DNA of 24,153 nt from JACVCS01 sp038328575 (GTDB taxonomy: Bacteria > Planctomycetota > Phycisphaerae > Phycisphaerales > UBA1924): NCBI GenBank assembly GCA_038328575.1, contig JBBQMD010000044.1:1-24153 (forward strand), in the 5' to 3' direction. This document shows positions 15,638 through 23,682 of this stretch, one piece after another. Both the position numbers and the translations under genes were made by a program. The notes under the pieces were generated by a model that ran no database searches, was not told the origin of the DNA, and worked only from the letters and a program-made list of their open reading frames with translations. How positions within the stretch are numbered: the stretch's first letter is position 1; every line of letters starts with the position of its first letter.

Positions 15638-16344
15638 GCAAGACCAGTGGTGGGCGCGGGAGAGGGCATGTTCGTGCGAGTTTCTCTGCGCGAGGCGGTC
15701 GCTGGCTGCTGGCCACCGCCCTTGCCAACGTGCTGCTAGTCGGCGGGTGCAACATCCTGGCCCCCATCGGCGGCATGATGGAGAACGCACGCCGCGAAGG
15801 CTCCACCGAGATCGAGGCGGAGTACACCGGCCTTGACGATAAGAGTTTCGCGGTCATCGTCTCCGCCGATCGCGCGATCCAAGCGGAGTACCCGGCGGTG
15901 CTCGCGCGCCTGACCACAGAGATCTCCGAGCGCGTCTCGAAGCAAACCAAGGCGTCAAAGTACGTCCCGGGTGCGCGCATCCTGAACTTCCAGTTTGAGA
16001 ATCCGCGTTGGTCAACCTGGACGCCCTCGGAGCTTGCCAAGAAGCTGGGCGTCGAGCGAATCATCTTCGTTGATGTAGACGAGTACCGCCTCAAGGACCC
16101 CGGCAATCGCTACATCTGGAAGGGCGTCGCCTCCGCGAGCGTCCGCGTCTCAGAAACCGACGGTCGCATGGGCGACGATTTCGTGTTTCGTAAGACGCTG
16201 CTAGTGAAGTTCCCCGACAAGGACGGCTTCACGCCCCAGGACATGGCGGAGGAACTGGTGACTACCGCGTTGTCGAATCGATTGATCGATCGCGTGAGCT
16301 GGCTCTTCTACACGCACGAAGAAAAGAATATCATCACGTATTGA
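15634..16344 (+). CDS. Predicted lipoprotein A of the coupled cluster
   Basis: This 236-residue protein has a basic N-terminus (1-23), a hydrophobic stretch, and a lipobox LVGGC with Cys39 followed by NILAPIGG. The mature part has a pattern also seen in the next gene: a strand FAVIVSAD, a helix with LTTEISERVSKQ, a second strand, then a helix ELAKKLGVERIIFVDVDEYRL and a strand pair GVASASVRVSETDGR. This order (helix, K.LG.., I.V.V.E) is typical of TolB-N/CsgG/LpoB-type envelope lipoproteins, but family membership is inferred from the pattern only. The ATG at 15634 is preferred over a long upstream in-frame extension because GGAAG lies 7 nt before it, the lipobox then sits in a normal place, and it overlaps the DUF2752 stop by 4 nt. 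Probably anchored in the outer or inner membrane. Confidence 0.8.
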   Translation: MSKTSGGRGRGHVRASFSARGGRWLLATALANVLLVGGCNILAPIGGMMENARREGSTEIEAEYTGLDDKSFAVIVSADRAIQAEYPAVLARLTTEISERVSKQTKASKYVPGARILNFQFENPRWSTWTPSELAKKLGVERIIFVDVDEYRLKDPGNRYIWKGVASASVRVSETDGRMGDDFVFRKTLLVKFPDKDGFTPQDMAEELVTTALSNRLIDRVSWLFYTHEEKNIITY

Positions 16345-16390
16345 TCGCTCCACCGAATCAGCAACCCGCCGGCTCTCGAACGGATCACGC

Positions 16391-17098
16391 ATGAAGACAG
16401 ACGCGACAAAGCGAGTGGGTCAAGCGTGGGGACCGGGGCGATGGGCGATCGTGATCGCAACCTGCGCATCGCTGAGCGTAGCGGCTGGGTGCAACATCAT
16501 CGGCCCCGCGTCCTACCTCATCGCCGGACCCGAGAAAGTCCCCGCGGCCTTCACGCTCGATCCCGATCGCACCACGCTCATCTTCATTGATGATCCGGGC
16601 TCGCAACTGCCCGGCCGCGAGGCGAGGCTGGCCATGGGCAAGCGCGCGGAGGAAGAGCTCCTCTCGCGCAAGCTCGTCAAAGACATGATCCAATCACGCG
16701 AGGTCATCGCCATCACTCGCGGCGAGAAACGCGCCGAGCTTACGACGGTCGCCAGCGTCGGCAAGGCGCTCAAGGCCGATGTCGTGATCTACGCCTTGGT
16801 GCGCGAGTTCACGATCGCCGCCGATGGCACGCAGTTCATCCCGCAGGCGGTGCTCGAGGTGAAGGTCATCGAGAGCCAGACCGGCAAGCGACTCTTCCCG
16901 CCAGAGGGCGAAGAGCCGGGGTCGCTTCGCGTGACGATGAAGGAGCCGCTGGTCCAGAGCGGCGTGCCCACGTCGCGATCGCAGCGAACGATCGCGGAGG
17001 TCAGCGCCGCCGAGCGCGCGGGCCTGACGCTCGCGCGCGCGTTCTTTGACTGGGATCGCGACACCACCGCGTCGCGCCGCGAAGAGACCGAGCGTTGA
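16391..17098 (+). CDS. Predicted lipoprotein B of the coupled cluster
   Basis: This 235-residue protein has a signal peptide ending in VAAGC (Cys34), followed by NIIGPASYLIAGP, closely like the GCNILAPIGG of lipoprotein A just upstream. The mature part starts with a strand TTLIFIDDPG, then a helix RLAMGKRAEEELLSRK, and later VGKALKADVVIYALVREF followed by AVLEVKVIESQTGKRLFP. These match, in order, the elements of lipoprotein A, so the two are probably tandem relatives that have diverged far. The VG.AL.ADVVIY and V.VIE.QTG pattern is again that of CsgG/TolB-N-type envelope proteins. It starts 46 nt after lipoprotein A, the only real gap in the cluster, with a poor ribosome binding site. The Arg/Glu-rich C-terminus overlaps the next gene by 4 nt. 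Confidence 0.8.
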   Translation: MKTDATKRVGQAWGPGRWAIVIATCASLSVAAGCNIIGPASYLIAGPEKVPAAFTLDPDRTTLIFIDDPGSQLPGREARLAMGKRAEEELLSRKLVKDMIQSREVIAITRGEKRAELTTVASVGKALKADVVIYALVREFTIAADGTQFIPQAVLEVKVIESQTGKRLFPPEGEEPGSLRVTMKEPLVQSGVPTSRSQRTIAEVSAAERAGLTLARAFFDWDRDTTASRREETER

Positions 17099-18423
17099 GC
17101 GCCTGGCCCTGGGGCAAAGACGACGTGGCAGCGCGCCAGCCTGTCAACGTGCTGCACATCCTGGAGCCGAGTCTCGAAGGCCAGGACAGCATTCTCGGCG
17201 TGCTTGCCTGTGTGCAGAATCTTGCCCCGCGATTCCGACACCTGGCCATCCTGCTGGGCACGCGTCAGGACGAACTCACCGCGCAGTCACTGGGGCTCAC
17301 GCTTACCGATCGCGTCACCACGCGTGGCGTGCCAGCCTCCCTGCGGACGGCGCTTGCGGAGTGGACGCCGGGCGGGACGAGCTTGCGCGAGGCACGCGCG
17401 ACCGCCCGGATCATCCGAACCCGCCAGGCGCAGGTCGGCGGCATTGATGTTGTCCTGTGCTGGAGCGCAGCGCGATCACGCCAGGTCGCTCAGGTGGTCA
17501 GCGAAGTCTGCGGCCCCGAAGTCGCGGTCCGCACGATGCTGACCAGCGGGCCCAGCGCCGTGAGCCGCGAATCGCTCTGGACAGAGACCGGCACGGGCGC
17601 TGGGCGCGTGCGGGTCACGTGCTTTGATGAGCAGATCGCGAGTGCCTGGCGCGGCGCGGGCGCACCGTTGATTGACGTGCTCACGCCGCCGGTGGTCTCG
17701 CTTGAAGGCGGGCCAGCGGCGCGAGCGCGGGTTCGGCGCGAGCTAGATATCGCGAACGACGAGCTCGTCGTGGGGCTGCTGTGCGACCCGCCGACGTTCG
17801 GCGACACGCGCCTGTTCGCGTGGATCATGGGCGTGCTGGCGATCTCCGGGCGCACGTGCGTCGGCATCGTGCCCGACGGCGCGGGCTCGATGCGCCGCGC
17901 TGCCCGCTATCTCCGTCTCCATCGACGCCACTGGGACATCATGCCCTTCTGCGGCCCAACAGCCCTCGCGATGTCGGGGGCAGACGTCGTGATCTGGGAC
18001 ACCGACCCGGCCCGCGCCGGGACGCACGTCTCGCAGCCGGCCTCGGGCCAGCTCAGCGCGCTGAGCGTGGGCGCGATGGGGATACCGATTGTCACGATCG
18101 CGTCGGATCTCACGCGCCGAACGATGACCGGCGCGCCGGGGTGGTGCCGCGTGGGCAACGCGTCGATGCCGTCGCTGGGCGCTGGCGTGCTGCCGCTCGC
18201 GGATGATGCGATGCTGCGAGAGCAGGTCGGTAAAGCGATCGCGCAGGGAACGAACGCGACGGAGCGAAACCGCTCGTTTGCACTCGGGCTTGAGACGCTG
18301 CTTCGGAGCGACACAATGGTGGACACTCGAACTCGCGGCGGCGTGTGGGCACGCCCCGACGAACTCGCACAGATTACTCGCGACGAGTTTGCAGAGGCTT
18401 CGCACGAGGGCTCAACTCGATGA
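17095..18423 (+). CDS. GT-B-fold glycosyltransferase-like protein
   Basis: This 442-residue soluble protein resembles GT4-type glycosyltransferases in layout but is divergent. The N-terminal half begins with NVLHILEPSLEGQDSILG (about 18-35), in the place of the usual N-terminal strand and sugar-acceptor loop, and has Rossmann-like strands such as GIDVVLCW. The second half starts near 215 with RRELDIANDELVVGLLCDPPTFGDTRLF, which parallels the L.I......VG.VGRL...KG entry of the donor-binding domain. Later VPDGAGSMRRAARYL and MSGADVVIWDTDPAR stand in for the donor-binding region. No clean E-x7-E motif was found. The start is TTG at 17095, in a 4-nt TTGA overlap with the upstream stop; a GTG at 17125 is an alternative. 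It could also be inactive or use an unusual donor. It directly precedes a tyrosine phosphatase. Confidence 0.6.
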   Translation: MSAWPWGKDDVAARQPVNVLHILEPSLEGQDSILGVLACVQNLAPRFRHLAILLGTRQDELTAQSLGLTLTDRVTTRGVPASLRTALAEWTPGGTSLREARATARIIRTRQAQVGGIDVVLCWSAARSRQVAQVVSEVCGPEVAVRTMLTSGPSAVSRESLWTETGTGAGRVRVTCFDEQIASAWRGAGAPLIDVLTPPVVSLEGGPAARARVRRELDIANDELVVGLLCDPPTFGDTRLFAWIMGVLAISGRTCVGIVPDGAGSMRRAARYLRLHRRHWDIMPFCGPTALAMSGADVVIWDTDPARAGTHVSQPASGQLSALSVGAMGIPIVTIASDLTRRTMTGAPGWCRVGNASMPSLGAGVLPLADDAMLREQVGKAIAQGTNATERNRSFALGLETLLRSDTMVDTRTRGGVWARPDELAQITRDEFAEASHEGSTR

Positions 18424-18956
18424 CTCTGGCTGGTTCAGCACCAATCCGCGTGATGTTCGTCTGCCTGGGCAACATCTGCCGCAGCCCGATGGCCGAGGCG
18501 ATCTTCCGTCATCGCGTGACGCAGCGCGGGCTCACCGATCGATTCGTCATCGACTCCTGCGGCACCGGCGACTGGCACGTCGGCGGCCCGGCCGACGAGC
18601 GAACCATCCGTACGCTTCAGGGTCGTAGCGTCGACATCGATCACGTCGCACGCCAGCTCGACGCCCGCACCGATGTTGACGACTGGGACCTCTTCGTGGT
18701 CATGGATTCGATGAACCATCGTGACGTGCTCAAGGCGGGCATACCACTCGAAAAAGTTCGCCTCATGCGCTCGTTCGTTCCGGCGCATCGATCGATGGGC
18801 GAGCGCGCGCCCGCGGTGCCGGATCCGTACGAGGGAACCATCGACGACTTCGCGAGCGTGTACGAGATGCTGGTCGAGGCGTGCGACGCGATGATCGATG
18901 ATCTGCTGATCGCTCGCGAAGGCGACGACCAGCCGAGCACCAAGGTGCTTCCATGA
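18420..18956 (+). CDS. Low-molecular-weight protein tyrosine phosphatase
   Basis: This 178-residue enzyme removes phosphate from tyrosine, and bacterial relatives often control polysaccharide export. The P-loop is VCLGNICRSP, with nucleophile Cys15, second Cys20 and Arg21 (CX5R). GTGDWHVGGPADERT (about 48-62) is the usual substrate-side segment, and VPDPYEG holds the general acid Asp135 with Tyr137 nearby. All catalytic residues are present, so it should be active. The C-terminal 20 residues are a polar tail beyond the normal fold. GAGGG about 9 nt upstream and an ATGA overlap with the glycosyltransferase stop fix the start at 18420. No tyrosine kinase gene (Wzc-like) is in the window, so its phosphorylated partner is unknown. 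Confidence 0.93.
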   Translation: MTLAGSAPIRVMFVCLGNICRSPMAEAIFRHRVTQRGLTDRFVIDSCGTGDWHVGGPADERTIRTLQGRSVDIDHVARQLDARTDVDDWDLFVVMDSMNHRDVLKAGIPLEKVRLMRSFVPAHRSMGERAPAVPDPYEGTIDDFASVYEMLVEACDAMIDDLLIAREGDDQPSTKVLP

Positions 18957-19702
18957 GGCGCGCCTTCACGCTCGTCGAGTTCCTCGTGGTCATCGCCATC
19001 ATCGCATTGCTGATCGGGGTTCTCCTGCCCTCACTGGGCAGCGCTCGCCAAGCTGCGAAGAACGTGTCCTGCATGTCGAGGTTGCAGCAACTGGGCGTGG
19101 GCATCAGCATGTATCTGGACGAGAACAAGGGGGCGCTCCCGCAGCTCACCGTTGACATTGGCGGCAAAGCCGCGGTCATCGGCGCCCTCTTCGGCGGCAA
19201 GCGCGGCAGCCTGCCCGCCTATGGCATCAACGTCTACGGCGCAGCACGCCGCCCGCTCAACCGATATCTCTCGCTGGGCAACGTCCCGGACGATCAAGAC
19301 CCCACAACCTTTGAACTCGAGGTCTATCGCTCCCCCTGCGATCGCGGCGGCGAGGTTCCGGGCTTCGGGCGCGTGCCCTCGTTTTACGACCTTCTTGGCG
19401 CGTCATACACGCTGAACGATCATGCGCTGGATTCTGAATCGCGAGCGACACTGGTTCCGCTTGCAGGCGGAAAGATGCCGCAGATCGAGACGCCGACGAA
19501 GACCTGGGTGCTCGGCTCGCATCCGATCTACAACTTCCAGACGGGCGAAGATCGGGGACTGGTCGATTGGTACGGCCCGCGTACCGTACGCGCGACGCTG
19601 CTGTTCGCGGATTTTCACGTGGGCGGTCCGTTCACGGTGCCACCGGGAATCGTGAACACCACGCAGGACTACCGGTTTCTTCCGCGGGAGAACTGGCCGT
19701 GA
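18953..19702 (+). CDS. Type II pseudopilin-like protein with prepilin N-terminus
   Basis: The 249-residue protein begins MRRAFTLVEFLVVIAIIALLIGVLLPSL, a classic prepilin signal and membrane helix: a short basic leader, cleavage before Phe5, and Glu at +5 of the mature protein (residue 9). The residue before cleavage is Ala rather than the common Gly. The region after the helix, ARQAAKNVSCMSRLQQLG.GISMYLDENKGALP, is the planctomycete-type pseudopilin (DUF1559-like) pattern, and near the end RATLLFADFHVGGPF corresponds to the usual W..xDGHV segment. Such proteins are abundant in planctomycetes, with unknown cargo or surface roles. AAGGTG lies before the ATG, which overlaps the phosphatase stop (ATGA, 18953-18956). 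No other secretion machinery gene is in the window, so it needs a prepilin peptidase encoded elsewhere. Confidence 0.9.
   Translation: MRRAFTLVEFLVVIAIIALLIGVLLPSLGSARQAAKNVSCMSRLQQLGVGISMYLDENKGALPQLTVDIGGKAAVIGALFGGKRGSLPAYGINVYGAARRPLNRYLSLGNVPDDQDPTTFELEVYRSPCDRGGEVPGFGRVPSFYDLLGASYTLNDHALDSESRATLVPLAGGKMPQIETPTKTWVLGSHPIYNFQTGEDRGLVDWYGPRTVRATLLFADFHVGGPFTVPPGIVNTTQDYRFLPRENWP
19686..19690 (+). promoter_or_regulatory. Ribosome binding site supporting a GTG start
   Basis: GGGAG at 19686-19690, 8 nt before GTG 19699, supports this start over the in-frame ATG at 19759, which lacks one. Confidence 0.5.
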
Positions 19703-20385
19703 GTTCGGGCTTGAATGATCGGCGTACCCGGCGCTGGCAGCGTTCGCGGATCAGCTCGATGCGCGTCGCACCATCGCTTTGCATGAGCGCAGCGCTAGCC
19801 ACGTGCTTGGCAATCGCGGGATGCGCAACAAGCGCTGAGCACGCGGATCGCACCAATCAGACGCTTTCAAACTCGGCGAGCCCCCCGCTACCAGCGCTAA
19901 CTTTCCCAACAGACTGGCTCGGCCGTTGGCTTGGCGACGCTCGCGTCACGCGGGCCGCGGGCCCCGCCATCGAGTTCAAGATGGGCCTGAACATCGAGCC
20001 GACGGCAACGCCCGGCACCTACACGTGGACGATCATCTATTCCGGCGAAGCCGGTACGCAGATACGCCCGTACACGATCGCCAGCATGGCTGACAAGCCC
20101 GGCACATTCGTGATCGACGAGCAGAACTCCATCCTCATCGACGCCATCTACCTCGATGGCGGGCTCTACTCAGCGTTCGAGATCCAAGGCACAACGATCA
20201 ATGTCGTTTATCGCCTCCACCGGCACGAACCAAATCGCGACGAGATTGTCGTCGAGCTGGCCAGCACCGATGAGAACACCACGCGCCAAAGCGGCGGCAA
20301 AGACGCTGTACCCCGCGTGAAGTCCTCTGCACCGCTGACGCTTCAGCGCGCGATTCTGCATCGCGTCAGCACACCCGCGCGCTGA
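19699..20385 (+). CDS. Predicted lipoprotein C of the coupled cluster
   Basis: From the GTG at 19699 (GTGA overlap with the pseudopilin stop) the product has 228 residues. A long basic N-terminus (1-25) precedes a hydrophobic stretch and the lipobox AIAGC with Cys42, followed by a Ser/Pro-rich linker. If the ATG at 19759 were used, Cys would be residue 22, a more usual signal length, so the start is not settled. The mature domain is built of beta strands: FPTDWLGRWLGDARV, then FKMGLNIEPTATPGTYTWTIIYSG, then AFEIQGTTINVVYRLH. The W.G.W.GDA opening and regular strands hint at a lipocalin-like barrel, which is inference only. It closes the cluster and faces the next gene convergently across 25 nt. 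Confidence 0.75.
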   Translation: MSSGLNDRRTRRWQRSRISSMRVAPSLCMSAALATCLAIAGCATSAEHADRTNQTLSNSASPPLPALTFPTDWLGRWLGDARVTRAAGPAIEFKMGLNIEPTATPGTYTWTIIYSGEAGTQIRPYTIASMADKPGTFVIDEQNSILIDAIYLDGGLYSAFEIQGTTINVVYRLHRHEPNRDEIVVELASTDENTTRQSGGKDAVPRVKSSAPLTLQRAILHRVSTPAR

Positions 20386-20410
20386 TCGCCGCATCGCGAG
20401 CCACCGAGAG

Positions 20411-21352
20411 TCATTTCTTCTCGGTCACCTTCATCGTGGACGATGTCGTCGCTTCAATCGCGCCGCCGATCGTGACCGACTGCTCGACTTCCATGCTCGA
20501 GAGCTTGCCGCGGTTGGTGTCCCACACATACTTGCCAGTGTACTTTGACGCCTTCAGCTTCAGCGCGGTCGGCGACATCGCGGCGTCGCCCTCGCTCTTG
20601 GCCTCGGCCCGTCCGTTGACCAAGACATCCGCTCGCCCGTTGCTGTGCGATTGCAACGTGTGATCGGTCACCATGCGAAAATCGCCCAGCGCCGACACGC
20701 TCAGGTCGTCGGTGCTTGTCCACTTCTCGCCGACACGCCGCTTGCCGCCGGCCTGCCCGCTGCTAGAGATCGGGCCGAAGAGTTGGCCCAGCGACTTGGG
20801 ATCCACCGCCCCGCCGCCGCCGGGAATCTGGCCTAGCAACCCCAGCGCCTCGCCGCCCTTGATCTCCTTGATGCGCCCGTCACTATCAACGGTCATCGTC
20901 ATTTTCTGGCCGACGATCTGGTCGAAGATCGGCTTGAGGATCGCTGCGGGGTCCAGCGGGTCCGCTTTCTTCTTCGGGTCCGGCTTCGCGGCGGAGTCAA
21001 ACTCAAACGTCTCGCCATCGCTCACGGCCTTGATCTTCATCGACTCATACACCAGCTCAACAGTCGACTCGCCGTCCTTCACATCGAGCACTTTCATCCG
21101 CAGACCGATCGTCTGCGCCGTCGAGCTCTCGATAAACTTCTTCGGCTCACCGGGCACAGCGTTCTTGGTCTTGGATTCGACAACCATGGTGTAGCGCGTG
21201 ACGCTGCCGCGCTCGAACTTCGGGCGTAGATCGACCAAGCCGATACTGCTGCTCTCAGGCTTGCGTGCCGGCGAGTCGGCGTGCGCCACTGGCGCGAACG
21301 CAGCAACACTCAAACCAGCAATGATCGTTGCGGTGTACAGGGCAAATCGCAT
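20411..21352 (-). CDS. Exported protein of unknown function (DUF6263-like)
   Basis: This 313-residue protein has a signal peptide with a likely cleavage after AHA (about residue 25). The mature part starts with a beta-rich section: LRPKFERGSVTRYTMVVES, then LRMKVLDVKDGESTVELVYESMKIKA. It later holds MTMTVDSDGRIKEIKGGEAL, a Gly-rich loop and VGEKWTSTDDLSV. This succession (growth-of-signal strands, 'DSDGRI', 'G.KW') resembles the DUF6263-type exported proteins found in Bacteroidetes and Planctomycetes; membership is a guess from memory. The ATG at 21352 is preferred to TTG 21358 because it begins the signal peptide cleanly and GGAG lies about 10 nt upstream. It is downstream of hflX by 91 nt on the same strand. 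Lys/Asp/Pro-rich loop around 123-135. Confidence 0.75.
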   Translation of the reverse strand: MRFALYTATIIAGLSVAAFAPVAHADSPARKPESSSIGLVDLRPKFERGSVTRYTMVVESKTKNAVPGEPKKFIESSTAQTIGLRMKVLDVKDGESTVELVYESMKIKAVSDGETFEFDSAAKPDPKKKADPLDPAAILKPIFDQIVGQKMTMTVDSDGRIKEIKGGEALGLLGQIPGGGGAVDPKSLGQLFGPISSSGQAGGKRRVGEKWTSTDDLSVSALGDFRMVTDHTLQSHSNGRADVLVNGRAEAKSEGDAAMSPTALKLKASKYTGKYVWDTNRGKLSSMEVEQSVTIGGAIEATTSSTMKVTEKK

Positions 21353-21443
21353 GGGCAAGCACTCCGTTTATCCCCAAGAAGCCTGATTGTATCGAAGCTC
21401 CACACCCCACGCCAAAGTTCGTCGCTCAGCGAGAACACGGCCG

Positions 21444-22856
21444 CTAGATCCGCTTCCACGCCGGTCTGGCCGCGGCGCTGCCGCCCTCGATGCTCATCCG
21501 AGCGCCGAGCGACCGAAGCTGGTCGAGCGTCCGCTGCCCGATCTTCACGCGTAGCCGCACCGCGCCGCCCTCATACGCGCGGCTGATCACCACCGCTCGC
21601 TTCTCAACCGTGTCCACCGTTCGCGAGTCCTTCAAGTCAATCACGAGCTCAACCTCGCGCTCGCCGCCCAGGGCCGCGTCCTTCACGATCTCGCGGAGCT
21701 GCGCCAGGCCCGCGTCTCGCTCGTCGCGCGCGACGATCCCCAGCGCGTCGGGGTTCTTGCTCTGCCACTGCAAGATCGCCGCGTTGTCCGGCAGCTTGTC
21801 CACCTTGTTGAGCAGGAGCAACCGTCGCGGCTGCTGCCATGTCACCGGGTGGGCCTCGCCAGACTTCGCCGCGTCGCGCTCCTCGCGCTCCTGGATCGTG
21901 CCGAAGAGCTCGTCGAGCGTTGCGTTCACTGTGTCAAACTGCATCTGCGCCGACGGGTCGCTGACATCCAGCACGATCAACAGCAGGTGCGCGTGCGTCG
22001 CTTCCTCGAGCGTCGCGCGAAAGCTCGCGACAAGGTTGTGCGGCAGCTCCCGCACGAAGCCGACAGTGTCCGAGAGCATGACCTTCGAGCCGCCGCCGAC
22101 ATCCCACTCGCGCGTGCGCGTGACGAGCGTGGCAAACAACCGGTCGTCGGCGTACGCGCCGCCAGCGGTCAGGGCGTTGAAGAGCGTGCTCTTGCCGGCG
22201 TTGGTATAGCCGACGATGCCAACGGTGAAGTGATCGACATTGCGCTGCGCGACGCTGCGCCGCTTTCGGCCCTCGATCTCGTCCAGGCGACGCCGCAGGT
22301 TCAGCCGCTTCTTCTGCGCCAGTCGCCGGTCGATCTCAAGCTGCTGCTCGCCCGGGCCTCGCGTGCCGATGCCCGTCATGCCGCCGGAGCCGACGATGCG
22401 TTCCAAATGGTCCCACATCGCGCGCAGGCGCGGATACGTGTACTCAAGCTGCGCCAGCTCGACCTGCAGCTTCGCCTCGGTCGTCGTCGCGCGGCTCGCG
22501 AAGATATCCAGGATCAACTCCGATCGGTCCACGATCTTGCGCCCGACGATCTCCTCGATGTTCGAGAGCTGTCGCGGTGACAAGTCGTGATCAAAGATCA
22601 CCAGCGTCGCCTCCAGCTTGTCGCACAACTCCTTGAGCTCGCGCACCTTGCCCGTACCCATGTACGTGCCGGCGACCGGGCGCTCCATCCGCTGTTCCAT
22701 CGTGCCCACGACGGTCGCGCCGGCCTGCTCCGCCAGCGCCCCCAGCTCGCCCAATGGGTCGCGCGGGTCGTAGCTCGAACCCGGCAATCGCACCGCGGCC
22801 AAGACCGCGCGTTCCGCCTGGACCTTGATTGATGTACGCTCGTTTGAGATCGGCAT
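21444..22856 (-). CDS. hflX: GTPase HflX
   Basis: HflX is a ribosome-binding GTPase that splits stalled 70S ribosomes, notably under heat stress. The 470-residue protein has the HflX N-terminal domain (about 13-150, with GTYMGTGKVRELKE and VIFDHDLSPRQLSNIE), the Arg-rich coiled coil with GIGTRGPGEQQLEIDRR (162-178), and the G domain: G1 GYTNAGKST at 216-224, G2 region near FATLVTRTR, G3 DTVGFV at 263-268, and G4 NKVD at 350-353. All nucleotide-binding residues are present. A C-terminal domain of about 90 residues extends beyond the G domain, within the size range of long HflX forms. No hfq or hflKC gene lies nearby. It is preceded by 76 nt without obvious signals, after the unknown single-span protein. 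Confidence 0.96.
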   Translation of the reverse strand: MPISNERTSIKVQAERAVLAAVRLPGSSYDPRDPLGELGALAEQAGATVVGTMEQRMERPVAGTYMGTGKVRELKELCDKLEATLVIFDHDLSPRQLSNIEEIVGRKIVDRSELILDIFASRATTTEAKLQVELAQLEYTYPRLRAMWDHLERIVGSGGMTGIGTRGPGEQQLEIDRRLAQKKRLNLRRRLDEIEGRKRRSVAQRNVDHFTVGIVGYTNAGKSTLFNALTAGGAYADDRLFATLVTRTREWDVGGGSKVMLSDTVGFVRELPHNLVASFRATLEEATHAHLLLIVLDVSDPSAQMQFDTVNATLDELFGTIQEREERDAAKSGEAHPVTWQQPRRLLLLNKVDKLPDNAAILQWQSKNPDALGIVARDERDAGLAQLREIVKDAALGGEREVELVIDLKDSRTVDTVEKRAVVISRAYEGGAVRLRVKIGQRTLDQLRSLGARMSIEGGSAAARPAWKRI

Positions 22857-22932
22857 TCGTGCTGGATCCTAGGTGCAACGCGCCAATCCCGCATGCTGGC
22901 TCCAAAGCCTTGCTGTCTGCGTCGTTTCGCGG

Positions 22933-23679
22933 TCAGGGCTTCCGCGCTGGCAAGCGCCGCTCCTTGTCACCCATCGGGTCGTTGGCGGTGTCCTCGTAGA
23001 GCTTTTTGAGATCCTCGATTTGCTTGGTCGCCTGCTCCACCTGTTCGGGAGAAGCCGTGGGCACGCCTGCGTTCGCGCCCGCTGTGTTCTGGGCGTTGAT
23101 CTGTTCAATCAAGCTGAGTACGCGTGGGTCAGTCGACGCCGCGCCGAGCGTGCCGGATCCGTCGGCCGACGTCGGCGTCGCATTTGAAAGCGCCCGCATG
23201 GTCCCTGCCGCTCCTCCAAATGCGAACCGAAAGCCGAGCGTGATGATCTGCGAGATCGTGGTCGTGACCAGCGACGCCGCGATGATCACGATCAGTAACG
23301 TCCGCCGCGGGTGGGTGATGATCGGTGACGATGCGATGGCCTCCAGCGACGCGACAAGCTTCTGCGTGTCGACGAACCCCTGCCCGCCCGCGCCACCGCT
23401 CGCGCTGCGCTGGCGCTGCCACTGACGCGCCGCGTCGATCATCGCCTGCCGCTCACCGGCCGCGTCATGATCCTCGGCTCGCGCCGTCACTTCGGCGTGC
23501 GCCGCCGCCGGCGTCGGCGAGACATCCGGTGCGCCCGGGCCGACATCGGCGACCCGCCCGACCATGTGGCCCTCCTGAATCGCCCACGCACGCGCCGCCT
23601 CCGCGCTAGTCGCATCCACCAGCACCGGCGTCTCGGTGCCCGTCACACGGTCTACGCATTGCACTTGGTATCGACGCAT
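22933..23679 (-). CDS. Single-span membrane protein of unknown function
   Basis: This 248-residue protein has no family I recognise. The N-terminal 45 residues, MRRYQVQCVDRVTGTETPVL to about GHMVGRV, have the strand-helix-strand pattern (V.A.s.eeA..wA...G..vg.V) of small domains found at the N-terminus of many planctomycete proteins and of GspF. A Pro/Ala/Glu-rich disordered stretch follows. One strong hydrophobic segment, about 125-155 (RRTLLIVIIAASLVTTTISQ), is the membrane span. The region after it has a Ser/Thr/Gly linker, then a helix rich in Glu, Gln and Lys (EQVEQATKQIEDLKKLYED, about 210-230) that could be a coiled coil. It begins 3 nt after the stop of the next gene upstream, so the two form an operon. 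Confidence 0.75.
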   Translation of the reverse strand: MRRYQVQCVDRVTGTETPVLVDATSAEAARAWAIQEGHMVGRVADVGPGAPDVSPTPAAAHAEVTARAEDHDAAGERQAMIDAARQWQRQRSASGGAGGQGFVDTQKLVASLEAIASSPIITHPRRTLLIVIIAASLVTTTISQIITLGFRFAFGGAAGTMRALSNATPTSADGSGTLGAASTDPRVLSLIEQINAQNTAGANAGVPTASPEQVEQATKQIEDLKKLYEDTANDPMGDKERRLPARKP

Positions 23680-23682
23680 CGT

